Assembly: GCA_023432885.1 (NCBI GenBank)
Contig: JAEZEU010000110.1
Coordinates: forward strand, 1-12,247
DNA from: Pseudomonadota bacterium
GTDB taxonomy: Bacteria; Pseudomonadota; Alphaproteobacteria; Rhizobiales; Xanthobacteraceae
DNA length: 12,247 nt
Reading direction: 5' to 3'
The notes below the pieces were generated by a model. It was not told the DNA's origin and searched no databases. It saw only the letters and a list, made by a program, of their open reading frames with translations. Positions 1 through 7,632 of this stretch are shown here, piece by piece (the stretch's first letter is position 1; every line of letters starts with the position of its first letter). The translations under genes and the position numbers were made by a program.

Positions 1-585
1 ACGGCGGCGAGCGCCAGCGATGCGCGGGCCAAACTGCTCGGACTGCATTTCGACCTCCTGATCCTCGACGTGATGATGCCCGGCGAGACCGGCTTCGAAC
101 TCGCGCGCTTCATCCGGCAGTCTTCCACGGTACCGATCATCATGCTGACGGCGCGCTCGGAGTCGGAGGCTCGCATCGAGGGCCTGCAGATCGGCGCCGA
201 CGATTACGTGGCAAAGCCGTTCGAGCCGCGCGAGCTGGTGCTGCGGATGGGCAATATTCTCAAACGCAGCGCACCGCCGCAGGTGGCAGCGCTGGAGCAG
301 GTCGCGTTCGGCCCTTACGTGTTTCATCTCGAGCGCGGCGAGTTGCGCCAGGGAGAGGAGATCATCCACCTCACCGATCGCGAGCGCGAGATGCTGCGTA
401 TCCTCGGCACGGCGCCCGGCGAAACCGTGCCGCGCGCGGCATTGACCTCGGGCGGCACCGTGAACGAGCGCGCCGTCGACGTGCAGATCAACCGCCTGCG
501 CCGCAAGATCGAGCACGATCCGGCCAATCCGCTGTTTCTCCAGGCGGTGCGCGGCATCGGCTATCGCCTGGTCGCATCGCCCTGA
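1..585 (+). CDS. OmpR/PhoB-family response regulator (5' end cut by window)
   Basis: The reading frame is open from base 1, so 194 residues are visible and the start lies upstream. The first part is a receiver domain. The phospho-acceptor is D23 in LLILDVMMPG, the conserved Thr is T50 in PIIMLTARSE, and the conserved Lys is K72 in YVAKPFEP. From about residue 95 comes a winged-helix DNA-binding domain of the OmpR C-terminal type, with LTDREREMLRIL, the recognition-helix region NERAVDVQINRLRRKIE and the wing VRGIGYRLV. It should be a cytoplasmic transcription factor activated by phosphorylation. The sensor kinase gene starts 11 bp downstream in the same direction, so the two form a two-component operon. 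The family is clear. The signal and target genes cannot be read from the sequence. Confidence 0.95.
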   Translation, partial: TAASASDARAKLLGLHFDLLILDVMMPGETGFELARFIRQSSTVPIIMLTARSESEARIEGLQIGADDYVAKPFEPRELVLRMGNILKRSAPPQVAALEQVAFGPYVFHLERGELRQGEEIIHLTDREREMLRILGTAPGETVPRAALTSGGTVNERAVDVQINRLRRKIEHDPANPLFLQAVRGIGYRLVASP

Positions 586-596
586 GCGATCCAACG

Positions 597-1985
597 ATGA
601 GCACGCTCGACACCGGCCTCAACCTGATCCGAACCGCCTCGCAGCGCGTCTCTGCGGTGAACGATCGGATGAGCGGCAAGCTCAAGAGCTGGATGCCGAC
701 CGGCCTCTACGCCCGCGCGCTCCTGATCATGATCGTTCCGATGGTGGTGCTGCAATCGGTGGTCGCGTTCGTGTTCATGGAACGGCACTGGAACACGGTG
801 ACGCGGCGGCTGTCCTCCGCCGTCGTGCAGGACGTCGCCACGCTGATCGACGTTTACAAGGTCTATCCGCAGGACAAGGACCGCACGCAGCTGCGCCGCA
901 TCGCGCAGCAGAGGCTGGGACTGGTGGTGGATTTCCTGCCGGCAGGCGACATGCCGCCGCCGGGACCGAAGCCGTTCTTCTCGCTGCTCGACCAGACGCT
1001 GTCGGTGCAGCTCGGCCGCCAGATCGCGCGCCCGTTCTGGATCGACACCGTCGGCAAATCCAGCCTGGTGGAAATCCGCATCGCGCTCGACGACGCCGTG
1101 ATGCGGGTGTTCGCCCAGCGCAGCGCCGCCTATGCCTCCAATTCGGAAATCTTCCTGTTCTGGATGGTCGGCACCTCCTCGATCCTCCTGATCGTCGCCG
1201 TGTTGTTCCTGCGTAACCAGATCCGTCCCATTCTGCGCCTGGCGGACGCCGCTGAGAGTTTCGGCAAGGGCCGCGAGGCGCCGAACTTCCGGCCGCGCGG
1301 TGCCCGCGAGGTGCGGCGGGCGGCCCAGGCGTTTCTGGAGATGAAAGCGCGCGTCGAGCGCTCGATCGAGCAGCGCACCGCGATGCTGGCCGGCGTCAGC
1401 CACGATCTGCGCACCATCCTCACCCGCTTCAAGCTGGAACTTGCCCTGATCGGCGACAGTCCCGAACTCGAGGCCATGCGCAAGGACGTCGACGAGATGA
1501 GCGCGATGCTCGAGGCGTACCTGGCCTTTGCGCGCGGCGATTCCGGCGAGCACGCGCAGCCGACCGACATGTCGGTGGCGCTGGAGGAATTGCGCAGCGA
1601 TGCCGAACGCCACGGCCACAAGGCGACCATCGCCTTTCACGGCCTGCCAGTCGTCACCGTCAAGCCCGCCGCGTTCAAGCGCTGCCTTGCCAATCTCGTT
1701 GGCAATGCGGCGCGCCATGGCGACGCGATCGCCATCACCGGCCACAGGGATCACCGCTATCTCACCGTCACGATCGATGACGACGGTCCGGGTATCCCGC
1801 CCGAGATGCGCGAAGAGGTGTTCAAGCCGTTCCTGCGGCTCGACGACGCGCGCAACCAGGACGAAGGCGGCACCGGCCTCGGCCTGGCCATTGCCCGCGA
1901 CATCGCCCGCTCGCATGGCGGCGACATCACCCTCGGCGACAGCCCGATGGGCGGATTGCGGGCGACGGTGCGGATTCCGGTATAG
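597..1985 (+). CDS. EnvZ-like membrane sensor histidine kinase
   Basis: This 462-residue protein has the EnvZ-type layout. There is one membrane segment near residues 40-62 (ALLIMIVPMVVLQSVVAFVF), a periplasmic domain of about 120 residues and a second membrane segment near 183-204. A HAMP linker follows (RNQIRPILRLADAAESFG), then a HisKA dimerisation domain with phospho-acceptor H269 in GVSHDLRTILTR. The HATPase_c domain has the N-box NLVGNAARHG (N366, N370), the G1 box DDDGPGIP (about 394-401) and the G2 box GGTGLGLAI (about 424-432). It should autophosphorylate on H269 and pass the phosphate to the regulator encoded 11 bp upstream. The residue after HDLRT is Ile, where EnvZ-type kinases usually have Pro. 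A long open frame on the opposite strand is a high-GC shadow. Confidence 0.95.
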   Translation: MSTLDTGLNLIRTASQRVSAVNDRMSGKLKSWMPTGLYARALLIMIVPMVVLQSVVAFVFMERHWNTVTRRLSSAVVQDVATLIDVYKVYPQDKDRTQLRRIAQQRLGLVVDFLPAGDMPPPGPKPFFSLLDQTLSVQLGRQIARPFWIDTVGKSSLVEIRIALDDAVMRVFAQRSAAYASNSEIFLFWMVGTSSILLIVAVLFLRNQIRPILRLADAAESFGKGREAPNFRPRGAREVRRAAQAFLEMKARVERSIEQRTAMLAGVSHDLRTILTRFKLELALIGDSPELEAMRKDVDEMSAMLEAYLAFARGDSGEHAQPTDMSVALEELRSDAERHGHKATIAFHGLPVVTVKPAAFKRCLANLVGNAARHGDAIAITGHRDHRYLTVTIDDDGPGIPPEMREEVFKPFLRLDDARNQDEGGTGLGLAIARDIARSHGGDITLGDSPMGGLRATVRIPV

Positions 1986-2055
1986 GACTTCTCTCCGTCA
2001 TTCCCGGCGACGTGCTGGGCAGCCTGCCGCCGTTGCGCTATCGTGACAGACCGGT

Positions 2056-2077
2056 CCGCTTAATGGCCGCTTAACGG
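2056..2077 (+). promoter_or_regulatory. 11-bp tandem direct repeat, candidate regulator site
   Basis: CCGCTTAATGG is followed directly by CCGCTTAACGG, identical at 10 of 11 positions. The repeat ends 83 bp before the start codon of the next gene. Tandem direct repeats at one helical turn are the usual target layout of PhoB/OmpR-type regulators, and such a regulator is encoded just upstream. That it binds here is inference. The palindrome GACCGGTC overlaps the left edge (2049-2056), and TTGCGCAA follows at 2080-2087. Confidence 0.4.
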
Positions 2078-2160
2078 ATTTGCGCAACAAGTAGATCACC
2101 AGCGCGAAATTACGTCCTAGTCAGGCATTGCGAGCTCCGCCCCCCAAGGAGGGGAAACGG

Positions 2161-2745
2161 ATGGGACCGCTTTTCGTTGGCGTGCTGGCCGGAATCTTGA
2201 TCGGCTTTGGCTTGTTCGGCCCGTCGCAGGGGTACTTCCTCGACTGCGGCTCCACGCCGTGTTTCGACGGAGTCGCGCTTAACCAGCCGGCGGAGCCGAA
2301 ACCTGCGGCATCCGCGCCGGATCCTCCAATCGCGAAAGCCAACTCAGCGACCAAGGCAAAATCCGCACAGCGATCCGCGACGAAGCCAGGACGCGTTGCC
2401 GTCGCGAAGGCAACGCCGTCACAGACGAAGATCGGCGCCACGGCGCCCGATCGGCCCGCGGAAGCCTCGGATACGGTGCTGAACAAGGCCAAGCTCTCGA
2501 TCGCAGCGAAGATGGAGGATCCGGGATCGGCCCAGTTCAGCGAGATGGACCGCGCGATCCGTTTGAACACATTCGGGCGCGCCGTCGATACGATTTGCGG
2601 ACGCGTCAGGGGCAGGAACGCGTCAGGCGCAGAGACCGGAGAAAGAGCCTTTCTGTATCTGGTGAAGGAGGATGATGCTTACGTCGTCATCGACGGAAAA
2701 CCGGATTCGGCAGCGGCGATCGCGTACCGGAACATCTGCAAATAG
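2161..2745 (+). CDS. Membrane-anchored or exported hypothetical protein
   Basis: I choose the ATG at 2161 because AAGGAGG at 2146-2152 sits 8 bases before it; a TTG 33 bases further up has no such site. The product is 194 residues. Residues about 3-22 (PLFVGVLAGILIGFGLFG) are hydrophobic and act as a membrane anchor or uncleaved signal. A Pro/Ala/Lys-rich linker spans about 40-105. A small C-terminal domain of about 90 residues begins at VLNKAKLSIAAKMEDPGSAQF and contains TICGRVRGRNASGAETG and a closing YRNICK. The pattern of DP-SAQF, then CG-V-G-N with a Gly-rich stretch, recurs in small exported or lipoprotein-like bacterial proteins of unknown function. Four cysteines (two after the anchor, two in the domain) could form disulfides outside the cytoplasm. 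No function is assigned. Confidence 0.85.
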   Translation: MGPLFVGVLAGILIGFGLFGPSQGYFLDCGSTPCFDGVALNQPAEPKPAASAPDPPIAKANSATKAKSAQRSATKPGRVAVAKATPSQTKIGATAPDRPAEASDTVLNKAKLSIAAKMEDPGSAQFSEMDRAIRLNTFGRAVDTICGRVRGRNASGAETGERAFLYLVKEDDAYVVIDGKPDSAAAIAYRNICK

Positions 2746-2912
2746 AACATGAGCACGGGTTTCCTTTTCTGAATTGATGTTGCCGACAGAAGTAGCGCGG
2801 CACGACCGCTCAAGTCGTCGTGCGCACCAGAAGGAATCGAGCGGAAAGAATTTCCACCGACCGAGACGCCGCAAGCCCGCCCGCGATGCGTCGGCCCGGG
2901 ACGCTTGCGGGG

Positions 2913-2933
2913 GCGCCATGCTCGTCATGGCGC
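2913..2933 (+). other. Perfect 8-bp inverted repeat upstream of LuxR-type gene
   Basis: GCGCCATG (2913-2920) and CATGGCGC (2926-2933) are perfect reverse complements around a 5-base loop, CTCGT. The hairpin ends 54 bases before the ATG at 2988, inside a 242-bp gap (2746-2987) that holds no convincing gene. No T-run follows, so a leader hairpin or operator is as likely as a terminator. A weaker 7-bp inverted repeat, GCACGAC/GTCGTGC, lies near 2800-2823. Confidence 0.35.
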
Positions 2934-2987
2934 TTCCTGGAATGAATACGCAACGGGGCGCCGAGGGGGTTTGTTTTCGGGGAAATT

Positions 2988-3746
2988 ATGGACGACATAA
3001 CCAATATCGATGGATCGATTCACGTGCCGGTCCTGGTCATCATCGAGCAATTCGCGTTGCCTCGCACCTGCATCCTGGCCATCCTCAGGCGGGAATTGCC
3101 GGAGTTCGACATCCTCGACATGGCGACGACCCAGAGCCTCGATTGCGCGTCGCCGCGGGACGTTCGTCTGGTGTTGCTGAGCATCGGCGACAAGTCCCTC
3201 GACGATCCGTCCGTCGAGGACGATCTGGCGCTTGTCGTGGAGTGCTGTCCCAACGCTTCCATCGCGATCCTGTCAAATCATGATGACGAGGCTACCGCGC
3301 TGGCGGCCATGCAGCGGGGCGTGCGCGGATTCATTCCGGCCACCCTTCTGATCGAAGTCGCGGTTGCCGGACTGCGTCTTGTTCTGGCCGGCGGGGTTTA
3401 CCGACCGCTGCCGATTGTCCAGTTCAACAAGGCATCAGGTTGCGAACAGACCTATCGCGGCTTTGCGTCCACATACTTGGCGGATGCGGACAACAGAGGC
3501 GGTGTCGACAGGAACATCAGCGATTTCACGCCCCGTGAACAACAGGTGCTCGCCGAACTGGAACTTGGCTTGCCGAACAAGCTGATCGCCGCAAAGCTGA
3601 AGCTGTCGGAAAACACCGTCAAAATGCACATTCATCACATCATGCGCAAATGTGCCGCTCGCAATCGCACCGAAGCGGTTCTCCGCTGGAGCGGTCGATT
3701 GTCTGCGCCTGTTCCCGACAGCGACCCTGGCACGCTCAATTCCTGA
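2988..3746 (+). CDS. LuxR/NarL-type regulator with degenerate receiver domain
   Basis: This protein has 252 residues. Residues about 13-130 have the spacing of a receiver domain (VPVLVIIEQ, RLVLLSIGD, ASIAILSNHDDE, RGVRGFIPATLL), but key residues are missing. The phospho-acceptor position is S65 in VLLSIGD, and the conserved Lys of GFIPK is A118 in GFIPAT. The N-terminal acidic pair is reduced to a single E20. It is therefore unlikely to be controlled by normal Asp phosphorylation. Residues about 180-238 form a standard LuxR helix-turn-helix (FTPREQQVLAELELG, NKLIAAKLKLSENTVKMHIHHIMRK). The ATG at 2988 follows GGGGA at 2979-2983. No kinase gene adjoins it. It converges on the secretion cassette with a 23-bp gap, which makes it a candidate regulator of that cassette, though no sequence evidence proves this. 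Confidence 0.9.
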   Translation: MDDITNIDGSIHVPVLVIIEQFALPRTCILAILRRELPEFDILDMATTQSLDCASPRDVRLVLLSIGDKSLDDPSVEDDLALVVECCPNASIAILSNHDDEATALAAMQRGVRGFIPATLLIEVAVAGLRLVLAGGVYRPLPIVQFNKASGCEQTYRGFASTYLADADNRGGVDRNISDFTPREQQVLAELELGLPNKLIAAKLKLSENTVKMHIHHIMRKCAARNRTEAVLRWSGRLSAPVPDSDPGTLNS

Positions 3747-3763
3747 AGAAGCGGCAACCGGCT

Positions 3764-3779
3764 CGAGGCTCAGTCCTCG
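3764..3779. terminator. Weak hairpin at the convergent gene ends
   Basis: CGAGG (3764-3768) and CCTCG (3775-3779) pair around a 6-base loop, spanning the stop codon of the HlyD-type gene. Transcription from the LuxR-type gene and the secretion cassette meets here. The stem is short and there is no T-run, so support is weak. Confidence 0.25.
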
Positions 3780-5182
3780 CGAAACGCGCCGCGGAAGCTG
3801 TCGAGCAGCGGCCGCAACGCATAGAAGGCAACGGTGCTGCGCCCGGTCTTGATGAACACCTGAACCGGCATTCCCGGAACGATCCGGACGTCATTTGCGG
3901 CGAGCTGGGCGTCCTCGACGCGAATCTTCGCCGCGTAGTACGGCTGGTCGGTACGCTTGTCGAGGAGGCGGTCTGCGGACACGTGCGCTACGGCCCCGTT
4001 CAGGTGTGGCACGCGGCGCTGATTGTAGGGCAAGAGATGCACGTCGGCCTTCAGTCCGGGATGAACGACGTCGATGTCATCGGGCCTGAGGCGTGCCGTC
4101 ACGATCAGCCGATCCTGTCGCGGCACCAGGTCCATGAGCGGAGCGCCGGCGCCGACGACGCCGCCGGGCGTATGGATCCGGAGCTCGGTTATCACGCCGT
4201 CTTCGGGCGCCTTGACCAGCGTCCGGGCGAGCTGGTCTTCCGCCGCCGGCAATCGTTCGCGCAGTTGGAGGATCTGGTTCTGCGCTTCGCGCAGCGCCTG
4301 CGCGATCTCGTTCTGCCGGTCGCTCTCCATCTTGAGCAAGGTCGCCTGCGATTCGCCGATCACCTGCTTGGCGCGCGAGATTTGCGCGGCGATCTCCCCG
4401 CTACGCCCCTCGATGTCGGCCATTTCCCGCTGCAGGTTGAGCAGGCGCGGCCGCCGCTCGAGGCCCTTGTTGACCAGCGTGGTCACCATCTCGAGTTCCT
4501 CTCGGGCGATGTCGATGCGCTGTGCGGTCGCATCCCCCTGCGCCCTGAGCCCCTCGATTTCCTTTGCGACCTGCAGCCGTTTCTCGCGCAGCACCGTTAC
4601 CTGAGACTGGAATACCTGCCGGCGCGTCTCGAAGATGTTCTGTTGTGCCGTCATGACGGCCGCGGCCGCCGTGCTATCCTTGCTCGCCGCCTCCAGCGAC
4701 TCCGGAAACGACACCCGCTCCTGCTCCTGCTGCTCGGCCCGAAGGCGGGCCTCGCGGGCGGTTGCGTCCCACCACTGGGCCCTGAGGCTCAGCGCTTCGG
4801 CGCGGGCCTTGGTGTCGTCGAGCTCGATCAAGGTCTGTCCACTGCGCACGATATCGCCGTCCGCAACCAGGATCTGCCTGATGATGCCGCCCTCCAGGTG
4901 CTGGATCGTTTTCCGGCTCGACTCCGGTTCGACGACGCCGGAAGCGACCGCTGCGCTTTCAAGCGGTGCGAAGCTGGACCATGTGCCCAGACCCAGCATG
5001 AAGCAGACGACCAGGAGGTTGCCGGCAAGCGTGACGCGGCGAAGCCGGCCGCGCGGCGAGACCGGCGTCAGCTCAGTGCACCACGGGAACTCGATCGGTG
5101 CGTAAACCTCGCTCGCAGTCCCAAAGCGCCGCTGCAGCCACAGTACGGCCGGCAGCTTGAGGTACTCCGCATTCGAGCTCAT
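3770..5182 (-). CDS. HlyD/PrtE-family type I secretion adaptor
   Basis: This protein has 470 residues. A short cytoplasmic N-terminus is followed by one membrane segment at about 51-68 (TLAGNLLVVCFMLGLGTW). The first half of a lipoyl-like domain comes next, with the motif HLEGGIIRQILVADGDIVRSG near 95-115. About 200 residues of helical coiled-coil hairpin follow, rich in Glu, Gln, Arg and Ala. The lipoyl domain then closes (TLVKAPEDGVITELRIHTPG), followed by beta-barrel segments and the family-typical C-terminus DVRIVPGMPVQVFIKTGRST. It should bridge the inner-membrane ABC exporter to an outer-membrane channel. Its ATG overlaps the stop of the ABC gene by 4 bases (ATGA), so the two are translationally coupled. 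It is the last gene of the leftward cassette. Length and layout are normal for the family. Confidence 0.95.
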   Translation of the reverse strand: MSSNAEYLKLPAVLWLQRRFGTASEVYAPIEFPWCTELTPVSPRGRLRRVTLAGNLLVVCFMLGLGTWSSFAPLESAAVASGVVEPESSRKTIQHLEGGIIRQILVADGDIVRSGQTLIELDDTKARAEALSLRAQWWDATAREARLRAEQQEQERVSFPESLEAASKDSTAAAAVMTAQQNIFETRRQVFQSQVTVLREKRLQVAKEIEGLRAQGDATAQRIDIAREELEMVTTLVNKGLERRPRLLNLQREMADIEGRSGEIAAQISRAKQVIGESQATLLKMESDRQNEIAQALREAQNQILQLRERLPAAEDQLARTLVKAPEDGVITELRIHTPGGVVGAGAPLMDLVPRQDRLIVTARLRPDDIDVVHPGLKADVHLLPYNQRRVPHLNGAVAHVSADRLLDKRTDQPYYAAKIRVEDAQLAANDVRIVPGMPVQVFIKTGRSTVAFYALRPLLDSFRGAFRED

Positions 5183-6996
5183 GGCACTGTTCGCTCCGGT
5201 GAGGCATTCGCGACCGGATCATCGGGCGAGCCGATCTCCGGGCGGCTCAGATATCTCTCGAACATCTCCTCACTGTCGCCGAACGCGGCGACCGTGCCAC
5301 CCTGCATGATCGCAAGCTTGTCGGTGGCCGCGAGGATGCCCATCCGGTGGGTAATGACGATGACCATGATGTTCGCGATCTTCATCTGCTCGATGGCGTC
5401 CAGCAGCATGCGCTCGCCCACGAAATCGAGGCTGGCGTTGGGCTCGTCGAGCACGACCAGCTGCGGAGCACCGAAGAAGGCGCGTGCAAGCCCGAGGCGC
5501 TGGCGATAGCCGCGCGAAAAAGCGACACCCCCGCCGGGGGCTGCGGTGTCGTAGCCCTGGGGCATCTGCATGATGGTCTCGTGAAGTCCGGCGAGCTTCG
5601 CAGCCTCGATGACCTTCTGCGAATCGGCGCCGTCCAGCCGCGCGATGATGTCCCTGATCGTTTCCCCGAACAGGTTGATATCCTGGGGCAGATAGCCGAG
5701 CTGGCGGCCGCCGCGGCGCTCGCGCAGCACGGCGATGTCTATATCGCCGAGCAGGACGCGGCCCTGCGTCGGCACGGAAATGCCCGCAATGACCTGGCCG
5801 AGAATGGACTTGCCGGAGCCCGATGGGCCGACGATGCCGAGGCACTGTCCCGGCGCAAGATTGAACGAGACGCCGTTGAGCAGGAACGGACCAGCGCCGG
5901 CCAGCCTGACGCTGACATCGTCGACGACAAGACCGCCCCGCATCTGTTGCGATGGATCGCCGGTGTCCCGCGCGTCGGCCGGAGCGGCCGTGAGGATCGC
6001 GTCGAGCCTGCGGCTTGCGGCCAAGGCCTTGACGAGCGACTTCCATCCCGAAATGGCACCCTCGACCGGTGCCAGCGCGCGGCCGAATAGCAAGGTCGAG
6101 GCGAAGATGATTGCGGGGCTCATGGCGTAACCGAGCACGAGCCACGCCGCCGCGCCCATGATCAGGATCTGCGCCAGCGCACGGATCGGCTTGCTGAGCA
6201 ATGCGACGATCTCGTAACGTCGCTGTGCCAGCTCCTGCACATTTCGCGCCTCGTGCGCGTCCTGATAGATCGCGCGCGCCGCGCCGTCGAGCATGCCCAG
6301 GGCGCGGATCAGGTGAACATTGCCGACAGTTGCGGCGAGCCGGCCGTAGCTCCTGGTGAGCGCGGCGCCCGACTTCGCCAGCGCATCCTCGGTGAGCAGA
6401 TCGGCGGCTAGAGTCAGACCGAACAGCAGCAGAATGCTGCAGGCACCGATCAGCCCCAGCAGAGGATGAACGAGAAACAGCACGCAGAGGAAGAGCGGCG
6501 CCCAGAGCGCGTCGAACAGCATCGGGCACGCACTGGATTCCACGAACTGGCGTATGGTGGTGAGATCGCGATAGGCATCTGTCGCCCGCGCCGGATCGTT
6601 GCGGTAGGCGCATTCCAGGCAACCCGAAAGCACGAGGGGACGGAGCCGGTCTTCGAGCCATCCGCCGAGCCGGTTCAGCGCGGCGCGGCGTAGCGCGTCG
6701 AGCACCGATCCAACGACGACCATGACCGCAACAATCAGGGTGAGCATCAGAAGGGTATCGCCGCTCCGGCTGGTCAGCACGCGATCGTAGATCTGGAGCA
6801 GATAGATGGAAGGAGCGAACAGCAGCAGGTTGTAGCTGCAGCTATAGGCGAACACGAGCGCCAGCGAACCGGCGCAGGCCCACAGCGCGGCATGCAGAGG
6901 AGTTTGTAGCGGCGGCACCAACTGCAACCTGAGGGGCCGGATCAGCATCGTCGTCACCGCCGAGATTTGCAAACAACTTGCCTTCGGCCTCGTCAC
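5179..6996 (-). CDS. Type I secretion ABC transporter (PrtD-like permease-ATPase)
   Basis: The longest frame is 605 residues from a GTG at 6996. An ATG at 6948 (codon 17) is also possible, and neither has a clear ribosome binding site. The N-terminal half is a membrane domain with hydrophobic segments near 38-66, 81-99, 160-198 and 276-310. It lacks the C39 peptidase domain of bacteriocin exporters, as is usual for the PrtD/HlyB-like group. The ATPase domain has Walker A GPSGSGKS (390-397), Q-loop Q438 in LGYLPQD, Walker B LVVLDEP (513-519) and H-loop H550 in VITHR. The ABC signature reads FSRGYRQR (493-500), unlike the usual LSGGQRQR. It should power one-step export of unfolded substrates across both membranes. 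The two candidate substrate genes lie directly upstream on the same strand. Confidence 0.93.
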   Translation of the reverse strand: MTRPKASCLQISAVTTMLIRPLRLQLVPPLQTPLHAALWACAGSLALVFAYSCSYNLLLFAPSIYLLQIYDRVLTSRSGDTLLMLTLIVAVMVVVGSVLDALRRAALNRLGGWLEDRLRPLVLSGCLECAYRNDPARATDAYRDLTTIRQFVESSACPMLFDALWAPLFLCVLFLVHPLLGLIGACSILLLFGLTLAADLLTEDALAKSGAALTRSYGRLAATVGNVHLIRALGMLDGAARAIYQDAHEARNVQELAQRRYEIVALLSKPIRALAQILIMGAAAWLVLGYAMSPAIIFASTLLFGRALAPVEGAISGWKSLVKALAASRRLDAILTAAPADARDTGDPSQQMRGGLVVDDVSVRLAGAGPFLLNGVSFNLAPGQCLGIVGPSGSGKSILGQVIAGISVPTQGRVLLGDIDIAVLRERRGGRQLGYLPQDINLFGETIRDIIARLDGADSQKVIEAAKLAGLHETIMQMPQGYDTAAPGGGVAFSRGYRQRLGLARAFFGAPQLVVLDEPNASLDFVGERMLLDAIEQMKIANIMVIVITHRMGILAATDKLAIMQGGTVAAFGDSEEMFERYLSRPEIGSPDDPVANASPERTVP

Positions 6997-7077
6997 TCAG
7001 TGTCAATCCGCACTGGACCGATCGACGGCAAATCGGAGGCCGACGGGTGCCGCCGATCTCCGATTGCCGGGGGCTGG

Positions 7078-7530
7078 TCAGACCCAGGTGGCGAAGTGGA
7101 AATCAACCTCTCCGCCCATTGCGGCGTTGCCGTTTCCGCCGTCGCCGCCAATGCCCGCCATCACTTGCTGCGACTGGTCCACCCAGAGATGGTTGGTCTG
7201 ATCGGCCGTCGTGTTGGCGAAAACCTTGGACGTATCGTGACCGCTGTAGTTCTTCTGATCGCCGTTCGAGTCGGCGTTCGCTGCATAAGCCTTCTTCGCG
7301 CTCGCGTCGGCGTCCCAGGAAGCCTTCTGGTAAACGTTATCGCCGGTCTTGACAGTCACGTCGGAACCGATGGCCTTATTGGTCGGATCGAAGTTGACCG
7401 TCGGCTTGCTGATGATTGCTCCCTTGAAGGAGCCATCACCGCCGTTGCCGACGTTCTGGCCGCCGGTGTTGATCGACTTGAACTGGATTGAGTCGGAAAC
7501 GTGAATCGATGGCTTTGGCACTGGCATCAT
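7078..7530 (-). CDS. Small glycine-rich repeat-motif protein, probable type I substrate
   Basis: The best start is the ATG at 7530, because GGAGG lies 5 bases before it; starts at 7575 or 7566 would add up to 15 residues without a clear site. The product has 150 residues and no Sec or Tat signal. It begins MMPVPKPSIHVSDSIQFKS. It then has NTGGQNVGNGGDGSF, matching the opening of each repeat of the 481-aa protein upstream, and near the C-terminus ADQTNHLWVDQSQQVMAGIGGDGGNGNAAMGG (in pieces: NHLWVDQS, MAGIGGDGGNGN), matching the close of that repeat. Between the two halves is a hydrophilic Asp/Lys/Ala/Asn-rich stretch about 45 residues longer than the corresponding part of the large protein. 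It ends EVDFHFATWV, acidic then hydrophobic, as in many type I substrates. Export by the adjacent ABC/HlyD pair is inferred from shared motifs and gene order. I know no named family. Confidence 0.8.
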   Translation of the reverse strand: MMPVPKPSIHVSDSIQFKSINTGGQNVGNGGDGSFKGAIISKPTVNFDPTNKAIGSDVTVKTGDNVYQKASWDADASAKKAYAANADSNGDQKNYSGHDTSKVFANTTADQTNHLWVDQSQQVMAGIGGDGGNGNAAMGGEVDFHFATWV

Positions 7531-7632
7531 CTGAGCCTCCGTCCTGTTGTTGTTCTCGCGCATCATCCACCCCACGCAGGGAGCGGATATGCTCGGCGAA
7601 TCTCATCTAGGATTGCTTCAGCGAGATAGATG

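Noticed and set aside
561..1916. 451-codon open frame on the minus strand
   Set aside because: It lies wholly opposite the sensor kinase, which has all its motifs. The product is low-complexity, rich in His, Arg, Ala and Gly, with no domain: a high-GC antisense shadow.
2623..2928. 101-codon minus-strand frame (and plus-strand 2774-3283)
   Set aside because: They overlap well-supported genes and show no domain or start signal.
3650..5509. 619-codon open frame on the plus strand
   Set aside because: It is antisense to the HlyD-type gene and the end of the ABC gene, with no recognisable domain and Arg/Leu-rich shadow composition.
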